A DNA stretch of 64,000 bases from Diploscapter coronatus (lineage: Eukaryota > Nematoda > Chromadorea > Rhabditida > Rhabditidae). Positions 52,422 to 64,000 of the stretch are shown here, piece by piece (position 1 is the stretch's first letter; each line of letters opens with the position of its first letter). Where the stretch lies: positions 15,639,249-15,703,248 of the forward strand of contig OZ038423.1 in the NCBI GenBank assembly GCA_964036155.1, in the 5' to 3' direction. The position numbers and the translations under genes are program-made. The notes under the pieces were generated by a model that ran no database searches, was not told the DNA's origin, and was given only the letters and a program-made list of their open reading frames with translations.

Positions 52422-52977
52422 CACTGCTGGCCATAAATATGGACTCCCTATGAATCCACCACCCTCAGCAGGCCTACTGTATCTCAACCAATCGGGCTGA
52501 TATTTTCCACAAACATTTGTTTATATATCCCCGATATATCCTCAAAGTTTCAGCCGGATCAGTTTTGAAATAAATTTTCTACGATTCATTTTCTTAAAAT
52601 TGTCCTTAACTATGGGAAATAGCAAACATTTTCGAGTTTAAAAAATCGCAATTCCATATGTAGAAGGCCAATCAATAAATTGATAGCATAATTATTGTGT
52701 CACTAAAATACCTATTGGTTTATCCTTACAAAAAATTCTTTAGGAACATGGCGCAACTTTTTCTAAAATTTTCAAAAAAATTATATTCCATAGTTAAGAA
52801 CAATTTTAAGAAAAGAAATCGTAAAAAATTATTTCAAAACTGATCCGGCTGAAACTTTGAGGATATATCGGGGATATATAAACAAATGTTTGTGGAAAAT
52901 ATCAGCCCGATTGGTTGAGATACAGTAGGTCTGCCGAGGGTGGTGGACTCGTAGGGAGTCCATATTTATGGCCAACA
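52422..52977. repeat. Large foldback (inverted repeat) element
   Basis: Arms of about 190 bases, 52422-52617 and 52785-52977, are reverse complements with only a handful of differences. Both outer ends read CA(C/T)TG(C/T)TGGCCATAAATATGG. Conserved inner blocks include TCAGCCGGATCAGTTTTGAA. The loop is about 165 bases with no open frame. The low divergence between arms implies recent insertion or ongoing conversion. It would make a long double-stranded RNA if transcribed. Confidence 0.9.
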
Positions 52978-54052
52978 ATGTATTAATCGGCTAAAATTTA
53001 AGAACGACACTTACTAAACTTTATTAATTAATTCGTTTTTGCAAAAGTCATCAAAAAACTAAAATAACTAGCGACAGGACTAATTAATGCAAACTGAAAT
53101 ATCTTAAGTCATGCGTTATTTTGAAAAGAAATGTTTTATTTTCGGAAAATTTTAATTGGAAAATTCGACGTTATTCACATTTTAGCGCTTTTCACAGAAT
53201 TGTAAAGTCGCTTTATCATCGTCATTTAGATCTCAATCAAATTAACAACTTTCAGTTGTCATGACTACTCACGATTTTAAAACCAACTTCGCTAATTCTA
53301 ATTCGCTTTCCCTTATCTGAGTTTCCGCTAAACTCGATATAATTGTCATAAGTCATGATAAGCTCACCCCAGGTCCGTCAGTCAGAAAATATCCAGAGCT
53401 CTAACTTTGTCATTTGGCGAAAATTAAATCTCCCAAGCAATTTTAATCAGATTTAAACTAGAAAACCAAAAACATTATTGAATTTCCTACCTACGCAAAA
53501 GTAAGAAATTGAATTTTTTCGCGCTTCAATTTCATAGTTTATCCAGTTTTTGAAGAATTTTCATCGAAAATTTTTACGACAAGTTTCAATTCGCATCCCT
53601 TTTACTAGACTTCAACATTAATCATCAAATTTTGCAGGTAAAATTTAGCTCTAAAATAATGCTAAATTAAAATCTAATCGACAAATGAGAAAATGGAAAA
53701 CACATTAGCATTTCCGAAATTATTAAAAGTCCACCTTGCACTCATTTTAATAGGCTATCTGCTATAAAAGTCAGATACAGATTGGTATTTCCAAATATCC
53801 CCTGCTTTATACACATGTTCCAAATTTTCATAAGTTCAAAACACGCTGCACTTGTAGTAATTTCATGACCAAAATATTGCCCCACATTTTTGCATATTGA
53901 TATTCGAAAACCCTTGCAAAATGATCTAATTTCCCTTTTTCATTGCTTTTGTCTGCAAGTATATAGGGAATAGATTTAGTTGGGTTTCTAATTTCGTTTA
54001 GCAAATTTGTGAGTTGTTTCTTCGAATGAAAATCATAAGGCCTAGTTGTGTG

Positions 54053-54120
54053 TAGGGACCGAAAACTCCGTCCCCTTGCATTCTCCGCTTTTGTTCAAAA
54101 AGCGGTCATCTGAAATGACC
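54053..54120. repeat. Dispersed repeat, copy 2
   Basis: About 65 bases starting AGGGACCGAAAACTCCGTCC align with 14716-14780, including the shared TTGTTCAAAA/TCGTTCAAAA and GGTCAT blocks. No partner inverted end was found nearby, so this copy looks truncated. Confidence 0.55.
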
Positions 54121-54317
54121 TCCTGTATTATATATCGTCTGTAAAAAGACATCGCGATTCCATCATCATTATCATTGCACCCGCCACCAGTATGCCCAGA
54201 TCATACTGTAATAGGAAAGTTAGTAAAACCATATATTTTCATAAATCCCCCTCAAAGGTGAGTTAGATCCCGTTGACCGTTTTCGAAAATAATTTCTAGG
54301 AAGACAGTTATTCAAAA

Positions 54318-54478
54318 ATGAGTTGTAAAGTTATCGCAGATCATCCTGTATTTTTGAGCGTTGGACCGATTAATCTCATTTGCAAGTTTCTCGATTTATT
54401 CTCGACTTATCGGGAATGTTTGGGTGCTTCTAAACGAGTCTCGGTGATTGCTGCAGGGGATTGCTGCTGGCTGGACAG
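54318..54478 (+). CDS. Probable first exon of an F-box-like protein
   Basis: An acceptor AATTTCTAG ends at 54299. It is followed by an 18-base leader, an ATG at 54318 and 53 open codons to a possible donor (GACAG|GTGCAT). The frame reads like an F-box: HPVFLSVGPINLICKFLDLF, then ECLGASKRVSVIAAG and CCWLDR. This has the spacing of the F-box Leu-Pro start, the hydrophobic helix, a VCKRW-like stretch and the closing W. F-box proteins link substrates to SCF ubiquitin ligases. I could not find the following exons in the remaining 9.5 kb, so the gene may continue beyond the window, be a remnant, or be chance. If unspliced it ends five codons later. Confidence 0.35.
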
Positions 54479-57400
54479 GTGCATCAAATGCTAATTGCAA
54501 TTGCAGTTGCATGTCTCTCGATTAGCTGCTTCACCTGAGCATCTGAGTTATCAACATCATTCCCATTTTCCTGCTACTCTATTCCTCTGCGTCTCCAGCC
54601 CACTTCTACGCTTAAGCCTGGAAGCTCTGTCCCAATCCCTCGAACTTTTGTTGTATGTGTTTTGACCTGGGAGATCGTTTGACTTTTGAGATGGAAGGAA
54701 GCGAGTTTAGTGGGAACTAGGAAGTGAAAAGTGGGGAATGGGAAGGAGAAAAGGGAGGCAGACGTCTTGTTGAGGCTAGAGCCTCGAGCTGCTAAGACAG
54801 CCTTCAGCTCTCAGCCATCGGAAACGAATGCATTGCATATTTCCTCGTTTTTGCTTCTTTTTCTTCTCTCAACTTCTTTCCGATGTTTTCAAGTCTCGTC
54901 TATTTTCTGCCCTTGGACCCCTGTTTCAGAGTTTCCGTTCATTTTCGATATTCTCTCCAATTTCCTCACTTCGTCTTCCGTCTTCTTTGCCCGTTTCTCT
55001 TTCGTTGTGCGTTGATTTTGCATTATGACTCTCAACTCTCGAACTGAAAAATATCACTAATTCTTGAACTCTTACAACTTTTCCCTCAGTATTTCAAATT
55101 CAGTTGCGAACAGTTGCCATTCAGCTATTTATTAAACTAAACACGCGGATTTTCTGGTACAAAATATTTACTTCGAGATGCTTTTTAGCTGGGAAACATT
55201 TCATAAGTTTTATTGCCGCATTTAGCAACATTTTTTTTTGCGTTAACTTGGATTAATCTATGACCGCATGAACACCTTTCACCTTTATGTTATCGCAGTG
55301 AATTTCTGGTTTCAGATAATGAGTTTATTCGACCGTTTTCTATAACATGAATAGTTCGAAATCTAAATTTATCCCTTTATATGCGCGCACGCTGACCAAA
55401 AACCCTATTCGTTTCAAATGCGGTATTAAATTCGCTATCTGAAATTAGTTTTCGTGGAATGACTGCATACGTATATGTAGTGTGCGTCTTTATTTATGCA
55501 AACATTCACTTTGCGTATTCACATTTTGAGTGCTTCTGTGTCGATTTTGCCGATATCTTTCGTGTTTAGTCGACTTAATCGTCCGAACAAGCCAATGACT
55601 GACCAGTGGGCTATCGCCATTTCAGCGCGAATGTAGGGATTTGCCTGCAGTCAGGGAAAGGGAAGGGGCGATATCGTCCATCGTCTTAATTGTCTCTACC
55701 CAATTCCTATTCCATTCCCTTCTGTCTGTCTTTTTCCCTATCTATTCCTCTTCTGTCCTCCATCTTTTCATTTCTAACCCTAATGTTTCCTTATCTAACT
55801 ATAAGCTTTTCTATATCTAGCGGCGCGATTTATAAAAATTGATTAATTATTTCGTACCATACTTCGATCTCTTTTCGATCTACGATGTAAAATTCCGCTG
55901 TTTATCTAATTTTCTCATACACTATGTTTCAATTTTACTTCCATTTTGATAACATTGCACTAGCACCTGTAAAATCCATGTTATTTAAAATTCCTTCTTC
56001 TGGTTCGACGATCGATTTTACAGTGTCGCGCTGTAACAATCTACCAATAGCCTATATCCTTTTTCTGCTTTCTCTTTGTCTTTCCATCTTTCCATGCTTG
56101 TATTGATCTGTTTGCGTATTGTTTGCGAATTTAATGAATGAAAAGCGATTAGCCTGTTACGTTAAATCGAAATAAAAATACCTGGTTAGGAGTTTTTTGT
56201 TTCCCCCGATTCCCTCAGTCACTCATAGTCAGTCAAAAGCCCCGCAACTATGAGGTTAAACACAGCCTATCTGCAGTTGTTTCGCTGTTTCGTTTCTAAG
56301 TCCTACGTCTGCGTCTCTCTTCCCTTTTCTTATCGGACTGAAGCCCTGGCTGCGTTGCATCGCATTCGTTTCATTTTTTGTTCCGCTCTTCTCCTCTGCG
56401 TTTCTGCCTCTCTTTTCCCTCTTCTTCCACCTTCCCCTGCATGCTGGTTGATCAATACTCTTTCTCTCATTCCCCTGTCATCTCCTATCGTTTCTAACTT
56501 TTCTACTTTCTATCTATCTTCTATTAGTCCATTGATAAGTGGAGTTTCCATTTCCTTCCTTTTTCCACTATTCATAATATCTCTCTCTCTTCGTAAATGA
56601 CATAGAATCGTGGTCCGTCTTTTTCATATTCAAATGTTGTTTTCATCCTGATATTTGCATATGGGTGCACTTTTACAGCGTGAGTAAATGTTTGTTTGTA
56701 GTATGAAACCATACCATTTTACAAATTTTAAATATATTTTTATCTATTACGTAATTTAAATTATCGTAAAGATACAAGTATTTTTCTTGCAAATGCGGGA
56801 GTCTGTGACCTTGGCGGCAATTATCTCATATTCCACAGGGAATATCTGCTCATCCTCGATACACATCTAATATAGGATATAAATACTGATCGAATGCCAT
56901 TCGGACTCGGAAAATAATTGCACAAATGATGCGAGAAGGGGCCGGGTCATATGACCAACAATGATCGGTGGCTGATTGTCTAAGCACTTAAGCATGATCT
57001 AATTCGCTTCGGGTATTTATAAATTTTTTCTCTGGCATTGAAATGGTCTATTTGTCTACCTTATCACCATTATCATTTTTTGTAACTCTTTTTTCCCTAC
57101 GACAAACGCGATGGGATAAAAATGATGACTTTTTGAAATTAATTTGGAATAAAAATGGCTAGACTTTTTCGTAATGGGAAAGGACAAATTTGGCAGATCG
57201 ACAAAATTATAAAATTTATAAAATATTGTCGGAATTGGGATTTTTCTCTACCTTCACTAATCACTAATTTATAATTCCAAACAATCAATATAAAATACAG
57301 TAGCGAACCAGGGTATTGGATCATTTATATTTCATGATATTTTTTTTAAATTTCAAACAGCCTTTATTTGAAATCGAATAGAGGTAAAACTTGGCATGCA

Positions 57401-60400
57401 TCTATTTTTGCATGGGCAATTATGCTTGTCTGTATGTGGGTATTTTGGCATAATTTTTGACATGGCGATTTTATTAGGTTTATCGTTGATTTAGTGGTGG
57501 ATTTTGATAACATTTGGGTTTGAAGAGTACGTCATTCCTAAATTTTGGTTTCAAACTCAAGTTTCCACCAGAAAAGCATATTTTTGCGAGAGAGCGAAGC
57601 TTGGGGACTTTATGCATAAATGCTAGTTAAAATCATGTCAATTTAATTTTCGCTCAAACTCGCCTACCTAAAATCCAATTCTCTTCATGAAATAAGGGTT
57701 AACGTGTTTGATACAATTTGAAAAAAAATCATTAATGCGATAATCGCATTGGATTACATAAAATCTATAAGATACTCACAAATTTTAAACCAACATATGA
57801 GAAAAATTTCTGCCAGATTCCTAAAAAAATAGCTAAATATTGGTACACACCCATTGAAACATGGCTGCTTTCGGACATTGAATGCATACATATCCAATTT
57901 TACATCGTTTCGATGGCAGAGAGCTGCTCTATTTTTATATGCACTCGCGGAATATCGAACATCCTGCTAGATTTATCTTTCTAATTCGTATAAATATTTT
58001 CTGCTTCATTTTCTAGCTAGACTTTACATACGGAAAGTGTATAAGCGAAACGAACGAGCTAAAACTTTGCCTCTTATGTTTATTTGATCACTTCACTTCC
58101 CGTAGTGTATAGCTTACTAAATTTTCAATATGTGAAAGGTTTGAAAAGATAGTCTCTTCTCTCAGTGTTCATGCAAAATTTGTTTTGAGAGTCTCATAAA
58201 CCACCCCTTATCAAAGCTATACTTTTACAACATTCGTAAAAGTCTCGATGCTTTTTCTCTCATTTTCGACCAAATTTCAAACCAGAAATCATCCAAAGTA
58301 TACCACCATCAATTACAATAAGAGTAGCTGATATGGGTTTTTGCCAGACTTACTGTATGTACATGTACATAGAAGAATGGATCAAATATCAATTTCTGTG
58401 CCTCTAACCGGTTTTCATCGCGCGGTCGTGGTACGTTTTAGAGATTTCTACATTAGAATCATTACAGCGAGTTTGCTATCTCTATCGGTATAATTTTTAC
58501 TTGAATTTCAGTTTTGTGTTGCTTTTTTCCGCGGGTTTGTACTTTTAATTAAATTGAAATCGGCGAGAAAATCGATGTATCGGGAGCCGCCAACAGCCGT
58601 GTTTGAGAGGAAGAATGAGGAGAGAGCTGATGAAAGGGGAAGGGAAGAGGAGAATGCGGTCTGTGAGTCTGTGTCTGTCTGTCTGTCTATGAGAGGGGAG
58701 ACAAGCGGTGTTCGCAGTTCGCAGTCCTCTTTTCTTCTGTTCTTCTGCCAACAGGCACTTTTTTCCACTTCAGTCTCTTCTCCCTGTGCTCGAAAGATGC
58801 TCATCCCAATCCCTCCCAGACTTAATTCTATTTCATACAACTCCTCTATCCCATTCTCGATTCTGTTCACAAATTATGTCCTTATAAAAGGTTGGACTCC
58901 ACATTTCCGGAAGTGCTATGATGCTATATGCACAAGAATGAAGTTTCACCTTCTTCGTTTAGTTAGTTCACATAATGTAAAGTACACACCTTGTAAATCT
59001 GTCTTGTCCTTTCACGGAAACGTTCACTTTTCAATCGATAGCACCACTCCCCTCTGTTCATTCTCCCCTTCTCTAGTTGCCTTTTCTGTCTTATTTTGTC
59101 ACTTTATCAGTCAATCATCGGTCATTTGCCTTACCTTCCAAATTCTCGTTCTATTAGTTCAGTTCGGTCTCTAATTGGTAATGTGCGTATCTATGATTTC
59201 TCTAACTTCTCTCCATGATTGCCACCGTATCACTTGCTCTTACAAAATTCAAATATTTTTTCCCTGCAAATGTGACCTCTAAGTTATGGTATTGCTTGCT
59301 GCTTAATTATTCATATGATTTCCTTTTAATTAATTTGAGCTAATTGCTATACACACTATTGGTTATTTAATGCGTCTAGTAGTATACATGATGATTAGGG
59401 CGGATATAGACTTCTAGACCTTGCCTAATCCCCTTGAATAACGTGGTGATGAGCTGTTGCGCTATTTCTTCATAATTATGGTGTTCACTCATTTGCATTA
59501 ATATACGATTAGTAGCTACATGTAGGTGGCTTTATAATATTCTCGAATAATTCCTCATTTTACTGTTTCTATTTTTTTTCTTCTATTTGACGAATATGCG
59601 AAAAATGCGTAACCTTTATAATTTGGCAAATTTATAATATGATGATGAAATTGGATAGGGGAACCATTTCACTTTTTTTCGTTCATATTATTTCTTGAAT
59701 TTTGTGAGGTGATGATTTTTTACAAGTTACTAAATTGGATCTCTAAATGCGAGGCGTTTACATCTATGCATCGTGAAGTAAATATCTTTGCGGTAGACGG
59801 TAGCTAGGCACTGACTGGTATCTGTCTTTCAGCTTACTCCCTGTACATATATTTTTTAATGTCACGGCGAAACTTAATCTATTATCCGCACTACATTTTG
59901 CTACTTTCCATATTTCGAGACTTTCTAAGTCCGTCATGTGACATTTTCCCAGAAGAAGAACAACAAGAACTAGACTACAATTCTGCTCTGTTCTATTTTA
60001 ATAACTCGACTTCGTCTGCGCTGTGTTATTATTTTATTCGTTCTTGATCGATATAAAATTTTATAGTTAGCCGGAAGAGGAAGGATAGGGCGAATGGGAC
60101 AAGGAGGGAATGACATTCGGAGGAAAATTTCAATATTCCTGTATGTGACTATCTGATGAATTATTGATGTGCTCTATACTAGCTCCGAGTTAATTAGTAG
60201 TCCACGAGACCTCGTTCCAGCCCTGTTTCAGCCTTTATCCTTTCAACCTTCCACTTGCAAATTAGCTGCCTTTGCCAAAGGATGTCTTCCCATTTTTGTG
60301 TTCTCATTTCTTGTCCTCAGATATTCATCCCCTCCCAGCTGTGTTTCAGTTCTTCATATTCATTTCATGTTCATTTCTCCCCTCCTCTCTTCTATTTCCA

Positions 60401-63400
60401 TTTCTGCTCATTCCTTCTTCTTAACCTTCACTCATTTCCAAGTACTTATACCTTTTGCAATTTTGCATGCATCCACTTACCGTTTACCTTTTCATGTCTT
60501 TTCCGCCGCGAATCTAATAATTCTTCTAAAGTTCAAATCTGCATTCAGCGCATATAAAATTATTCTAACTGCAAATTCCCTTAGCCTATACTACAGTTTG
60601 AAATGATTCATGTAAATCCCCGGTTTCGAACAATTTTCCCAATTCCTGGAATAAGCGAAACTTTGTGAACATTCTCTTGAGGATTAATCCCATTTATCTA
60701 TTCCATCATATCCATCACTTGTTCTCCTTTTTCTACTTTTTCGATTTCAAATCCTGCAAATCAGTTATCTTTCATCTATCATATACATTTTCACTTCGAA
60801 GAGCTTATGTGCGAATTCGTCTAGTTTGGGTACAATTTTATTGAAATAAAAAAGCCCAAATATTTGGTTTTTTCTAACTTCACTTTCATTCGTGTGTGTA
60901 CGTATACGATAATTTGTCGGTGTTATTTTTTGTAATACTTTTTGAATGAATATATCATTCATTTAGGTAGTCTCCCTCTTTCTAATTTGTGAATTTCACC
61001 TTAAAAATCATCAATCAGTTTAAATCTGCTTCTTCTGTGTCTTTCCAGCTTTTTTCTACGCGATTTTTGTTTTCTCTAATTTTCATCGATAAATTTCGTG
61101 TCCTAATTAGTCGATTTGCAGTTTCTTTTTCGCTGCCGCTTATTCCCGCGAACTATTCGCTCTAATCAGTCGAATTTAGCCGAATTTACCATATCTTTAA
61201 CCAGCAGACAGATATTTTCTAGAGCTAGATTATCATCATTTTCATTTCTCGTTCCACCCACAGTGCAAAAGTCAAAATCATGAAACTAACCTCTTAGGAT
61301 TATGGTCTGATAAATTCTCGACGCCGCTTCCAAATGAGTCATGCCATTCAGGAATACCCACCGTACTTCAAAAATAGCAACTTCTAGCATTACTATGCGC
61401 ATAATTTTCGTAATGTTTTTTCATTATCATTCATAAAAGTTATCAGGACTCAAGCACAGAATATAGCCGCGATCTTTGGGGATTGTAACACGGAAGTGGG
61501 AAAAGAGGGCAAAGGTGAGGGGGCTGAGGAAAGATACTGGAGAATGAAGCCCAGAAGCCTGGGGAACTCGAAGCAAACAAGCATCTATTAAAATCGAGCA
61601 ATGAAAATCCAATCTAGACGGATTCCATGAACCACGCTGAAATTCATAATTCTGTCTGAATTTTCGGGCCTCGCAAATCGAATGGTGAATGATCGAGGCG
61701 CTCCACTGCAGAGGAAAAAGCTGAGGCAGGAGCAGATGTATGAAATACCTGCACATAATAGGGAATTTTCGGGGCGCTGAAGGGCAAAGGGTCTGAATCT
61801 ACCCGAGGAGAGTAATTTAGAAAATCGACAACAAAACTACACTGCGCTGTACTGCGAAAGTGAGTGACTAAACAAGAGAATGCAGGCTGAAATGCGAAAT
61901 GCCCGTGTTCAAAACACAAAACACAGCGGCGGCAGGCAGGGGAAAGGAGGAAAGAGGAGGAAAGCAGGCAAGGCAAGGAGGCTGAAGACTGGTGAATGAA
62001 GAAACATGCAAGACGAACGGCTACCAATGCAGGCAGGCAGACATGACTGCATGAGCCTCAACTCTCCAAGTCCTCCACGCCTTCAGATCTCCGCACTTAA
62101 TCAGTTCCCTTTCCTCCCTCCCTTCCCTGTCTGTGCTGCTTCTGTTTTTGTTTCTGTTCTGGCTCAGGCCCCAATCTCCCACATTTTTAATCTCGTTCCT
62201 CTTAAGGCTATACTTCGCTCTCGCAATCACACAGCTATTTTTATAAATTGTGCGAGAAAAACGATAACGTAAGCCAAGGGGGAATGAAACGAGAGAAATG
62301 CACATAATAATTGTAGTGGATTTTCACACGTAACTCTGAGACTTCTGTAGGCCAGAGCCAGAGCAAATATGAAATTCAATGAGCATATTCGCCTATGAAT
62401 ACGTATGAGGATTCTTGGAAAATTGTATCTTTCGCACCCTCACATTCAAATGAAAATAGCGAATGGAGATTAAGAATGATAAGAAACCAACTACCGTAAT
62501 CCCTCCTGCCTCTGACTTCTCTCTGCATCGCTGCAACGTTACCTGAGGCTGAATATGAAGATTCTGAAGGCAGCGATTTGTGCATTTCTTTTTCTGTTTT
62601 TTCAATCAGCGGCCCATTTGCACAGATTTGAACGTAGGAAATTTGATCATTCGTCCATACATATTTCCACTTGATTAGTGCTGTCGTTTTCGAGATTAGC
62701 AGCCGCTTTTTCACGCATTTCGGGTTTATTCTTACCTCGTCAGATCATCGCATTGAAAATATTTGAAAAGGTCTTTAGAGGTTTTGTGCAACACCTTGAA
62801 TATTCTAGTGCAGCTTTATTTTTCTGGCTCCTAGGAAAGTTTACCCGATTGACAAATCATCCATTTGGAAAGTTTAAACAAATCTGAGCTATGATGTTGA
62901 TAAGGAAGATAAGATAAGTAGACTTTCTAAATGATAGCTAGCGAATGAACTTATTAAACCCTTTAAGAAGTTCGAATTTCTAATTGCACGTCATAATATG
63001 GTGACACATGGGATGATTGAGATAATTTTACAGCATTACTATTTTTGAGCTTTGATATCTAATGCAAATCCGTTTTCTTTTGAGCGAAGGAAATTGCTTG
63101 GCTTGAACATCCTTCCGAATTGAGATATATCGGATATATGAAAATAGAAATGTGCCTGAATCACGCAGACCCTCAGCAACATTTTCAGCATTTTATCTCT
63201 TCATCAAATTTCACATGTTCATTACCGTATCCACGCAACCAATATTCGTTTCATTTTATCTCTTCCTAACGTAATATGTCAACCAAATGAGTAGAGGAGT
63301 GTTCTTTCTCTATACATACAATATTCGCATTTATGATTTCTTCCCATTTATCAAATTATTTGTCACTCCTAACTGAATGCTACCAACTAATTAATTATTA

Positions 63401-64000
63401 TTAGATATTATTCGTGACGCAGGCCCTTCTTTTTGACTTGGCAGACCATTTTCAGAGAAGCCCTCCCTCCCTAACCTACCATTCAGTTATTTCCATTTTC
63501 ACCACTCTCTGCTCATTTTTTGCAAATGAGTGGCTCAATTTTTGAGGCATAGGCGCGCGCGCAGCTCCTATAGAAATTTTTTGCATTCGTTATGAGAAAA
63601 GGAGCTCCAATTTAATTGGAATTTTATGAGAAAAAGAAAATGAAGCAAAAACTCAGGCGAAAGGCTGAAATGAGAAACTAGAAACGAGAAATGAGAACGA
63701 AGATATAATATTCAAGTATTCAAGTATAAGTTCAATAACTCAAATATTACACCTCCGAAGCGCACTTTGAGAGAATATGAAGCATATTTTCTAGGTATTC
63801 TCGACTAGTCTTCATTAGATATCTTATCCTAAGCGGTTAGCGATATCTTTTGAACTGGAATGCTCCCTTCTCACCTAAAAGCTCACAATTTCACCTATTT
63901 CTCTCGTCTTCCATTTCAAAGTGTGAAAGTCGAATGTGAAAAATACGAAGTACAGCGATTTTTTTCGGTAATATTTTCCCAGGTTTACGAAGTTGCGGCA
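54479..64000. other. Gene-poor region rich in pyrimidine tracts
   Basis: I see no exon with convincing homology and splice context. The + strand is T/C-rich over long stretches (54820-55010, 55680-55800, 56250-56600, 58660-59160, 60180-60480), and purine-rich around 61480-62000. Open frames here, up to 206 codons at 58554-59174, are Ser/Phe/Leu-rich products of this bias. It may be a large intron of the F-box-like gene or an intergenic spacer. A CTGT run lies near 58672-58688. Confidence 0.55.

Larger units (their letters stand above)
50903..54299. other. Intergenic region downstream of pix-1
   Basis: No gene was recognised. It contains the large foldback at 52422-52977. A 12-base inverted pair, GTGAAGACAAAG at 51121-51132 and its complement at 51772-51783, frames a 660-base segment. 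The frame at 51296-51541 lacks an ATG and a domain. Confidence 0.65.

Noticed and set aside
56250..56600. Hydrophobic 116-codon frame that could be a membrane protein
   Set aside because: It is a pyrimidine-rich tract; Leu/Ser/Phe/Pro content is explained by T/C bias and no splice sites fit.
58554..59174. 206-codon open frame on the + strand
   Set aside because: Composition changes from Glu/Arg-rich to Ser/Phe/Leu-rich along purine then pyrimidine tracts; no domain, no splice context.
1..64000. tRNA, spliced-leader RNA, rRNA or CRISPR features
   Set aside because: Reading both strands I found no tRNA B-box in a cloverleaf context, no spliced-leader-like sequence and no regularly spaced repeats.

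Overview
This window is nuclear DNA from a nematode. The introns are short (about 42-55 bases at the minimum), with GTAAG-type donors and TTTTCAG acceptors. Several start codons sit just after an isolated TTTCAG-like acceptor with no upstream coding exon, as expected for spliced-leader trans-splicing. The best protein matches, recalled from memory, are C. elegans LAT-1, QUA-1, INF-1 and PIX-1, plus TBCK. The genes have many more introns than I recall for their C. elegans counterparts, so this is probably not a Caenorhabditis. I cannot name the species.

Layout. (1) 1-11320, + strand: a latrophilin-type adhesion GPCR (lat-1), about 20 exons, with one 4-kb intron and a likely alternative last exon. 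(2) 11321-17777: intergenic, with a large foldback repeat and a small inverted-repeat element. (3) 17778-26403, - strand: a hedgehog-related protein with a C-terminal Hint/Hog domain (qua-1-like), 22 exons, about 977 residues. (4) 26433-33224: intergenic. (5) 33225-39906, - strand: a full TBCK orthologue (pseudokinase, TBC, rhodanese-like), 21 exons, about 881 residues. One of its introns holds a 548-bp Tc1/mariner-type element. Another holds a small secreted-protein gene on the opposite strand. (6) 41074-44217, - strand: translation initiation factor eIF4A (inf-1), 404 residues. (7) 44479-50902, + strand: PIX-type SH3-DH-PH exchange factor (pix-1), 665 residues, divergent from inf-1 across about 190 bp. 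(8) 50903-64000: gene-poor, with a second large foldback, one probable F-box first exon at 54318, and long pyrimidine-rich tracts.

The genes serve separate housekeeping, trafficking, adhesion and signalling roles; I see no operon or pathway cluster. The most unusual observation is that the TBCK gene uses three, possibly four, GC-AG introns, while I found none among about 63 introns in the other four genes. All exon boundaries were derived by hand from reading-frame continuity and remembered family sequences. Reading phase is consistent across every junction listed.
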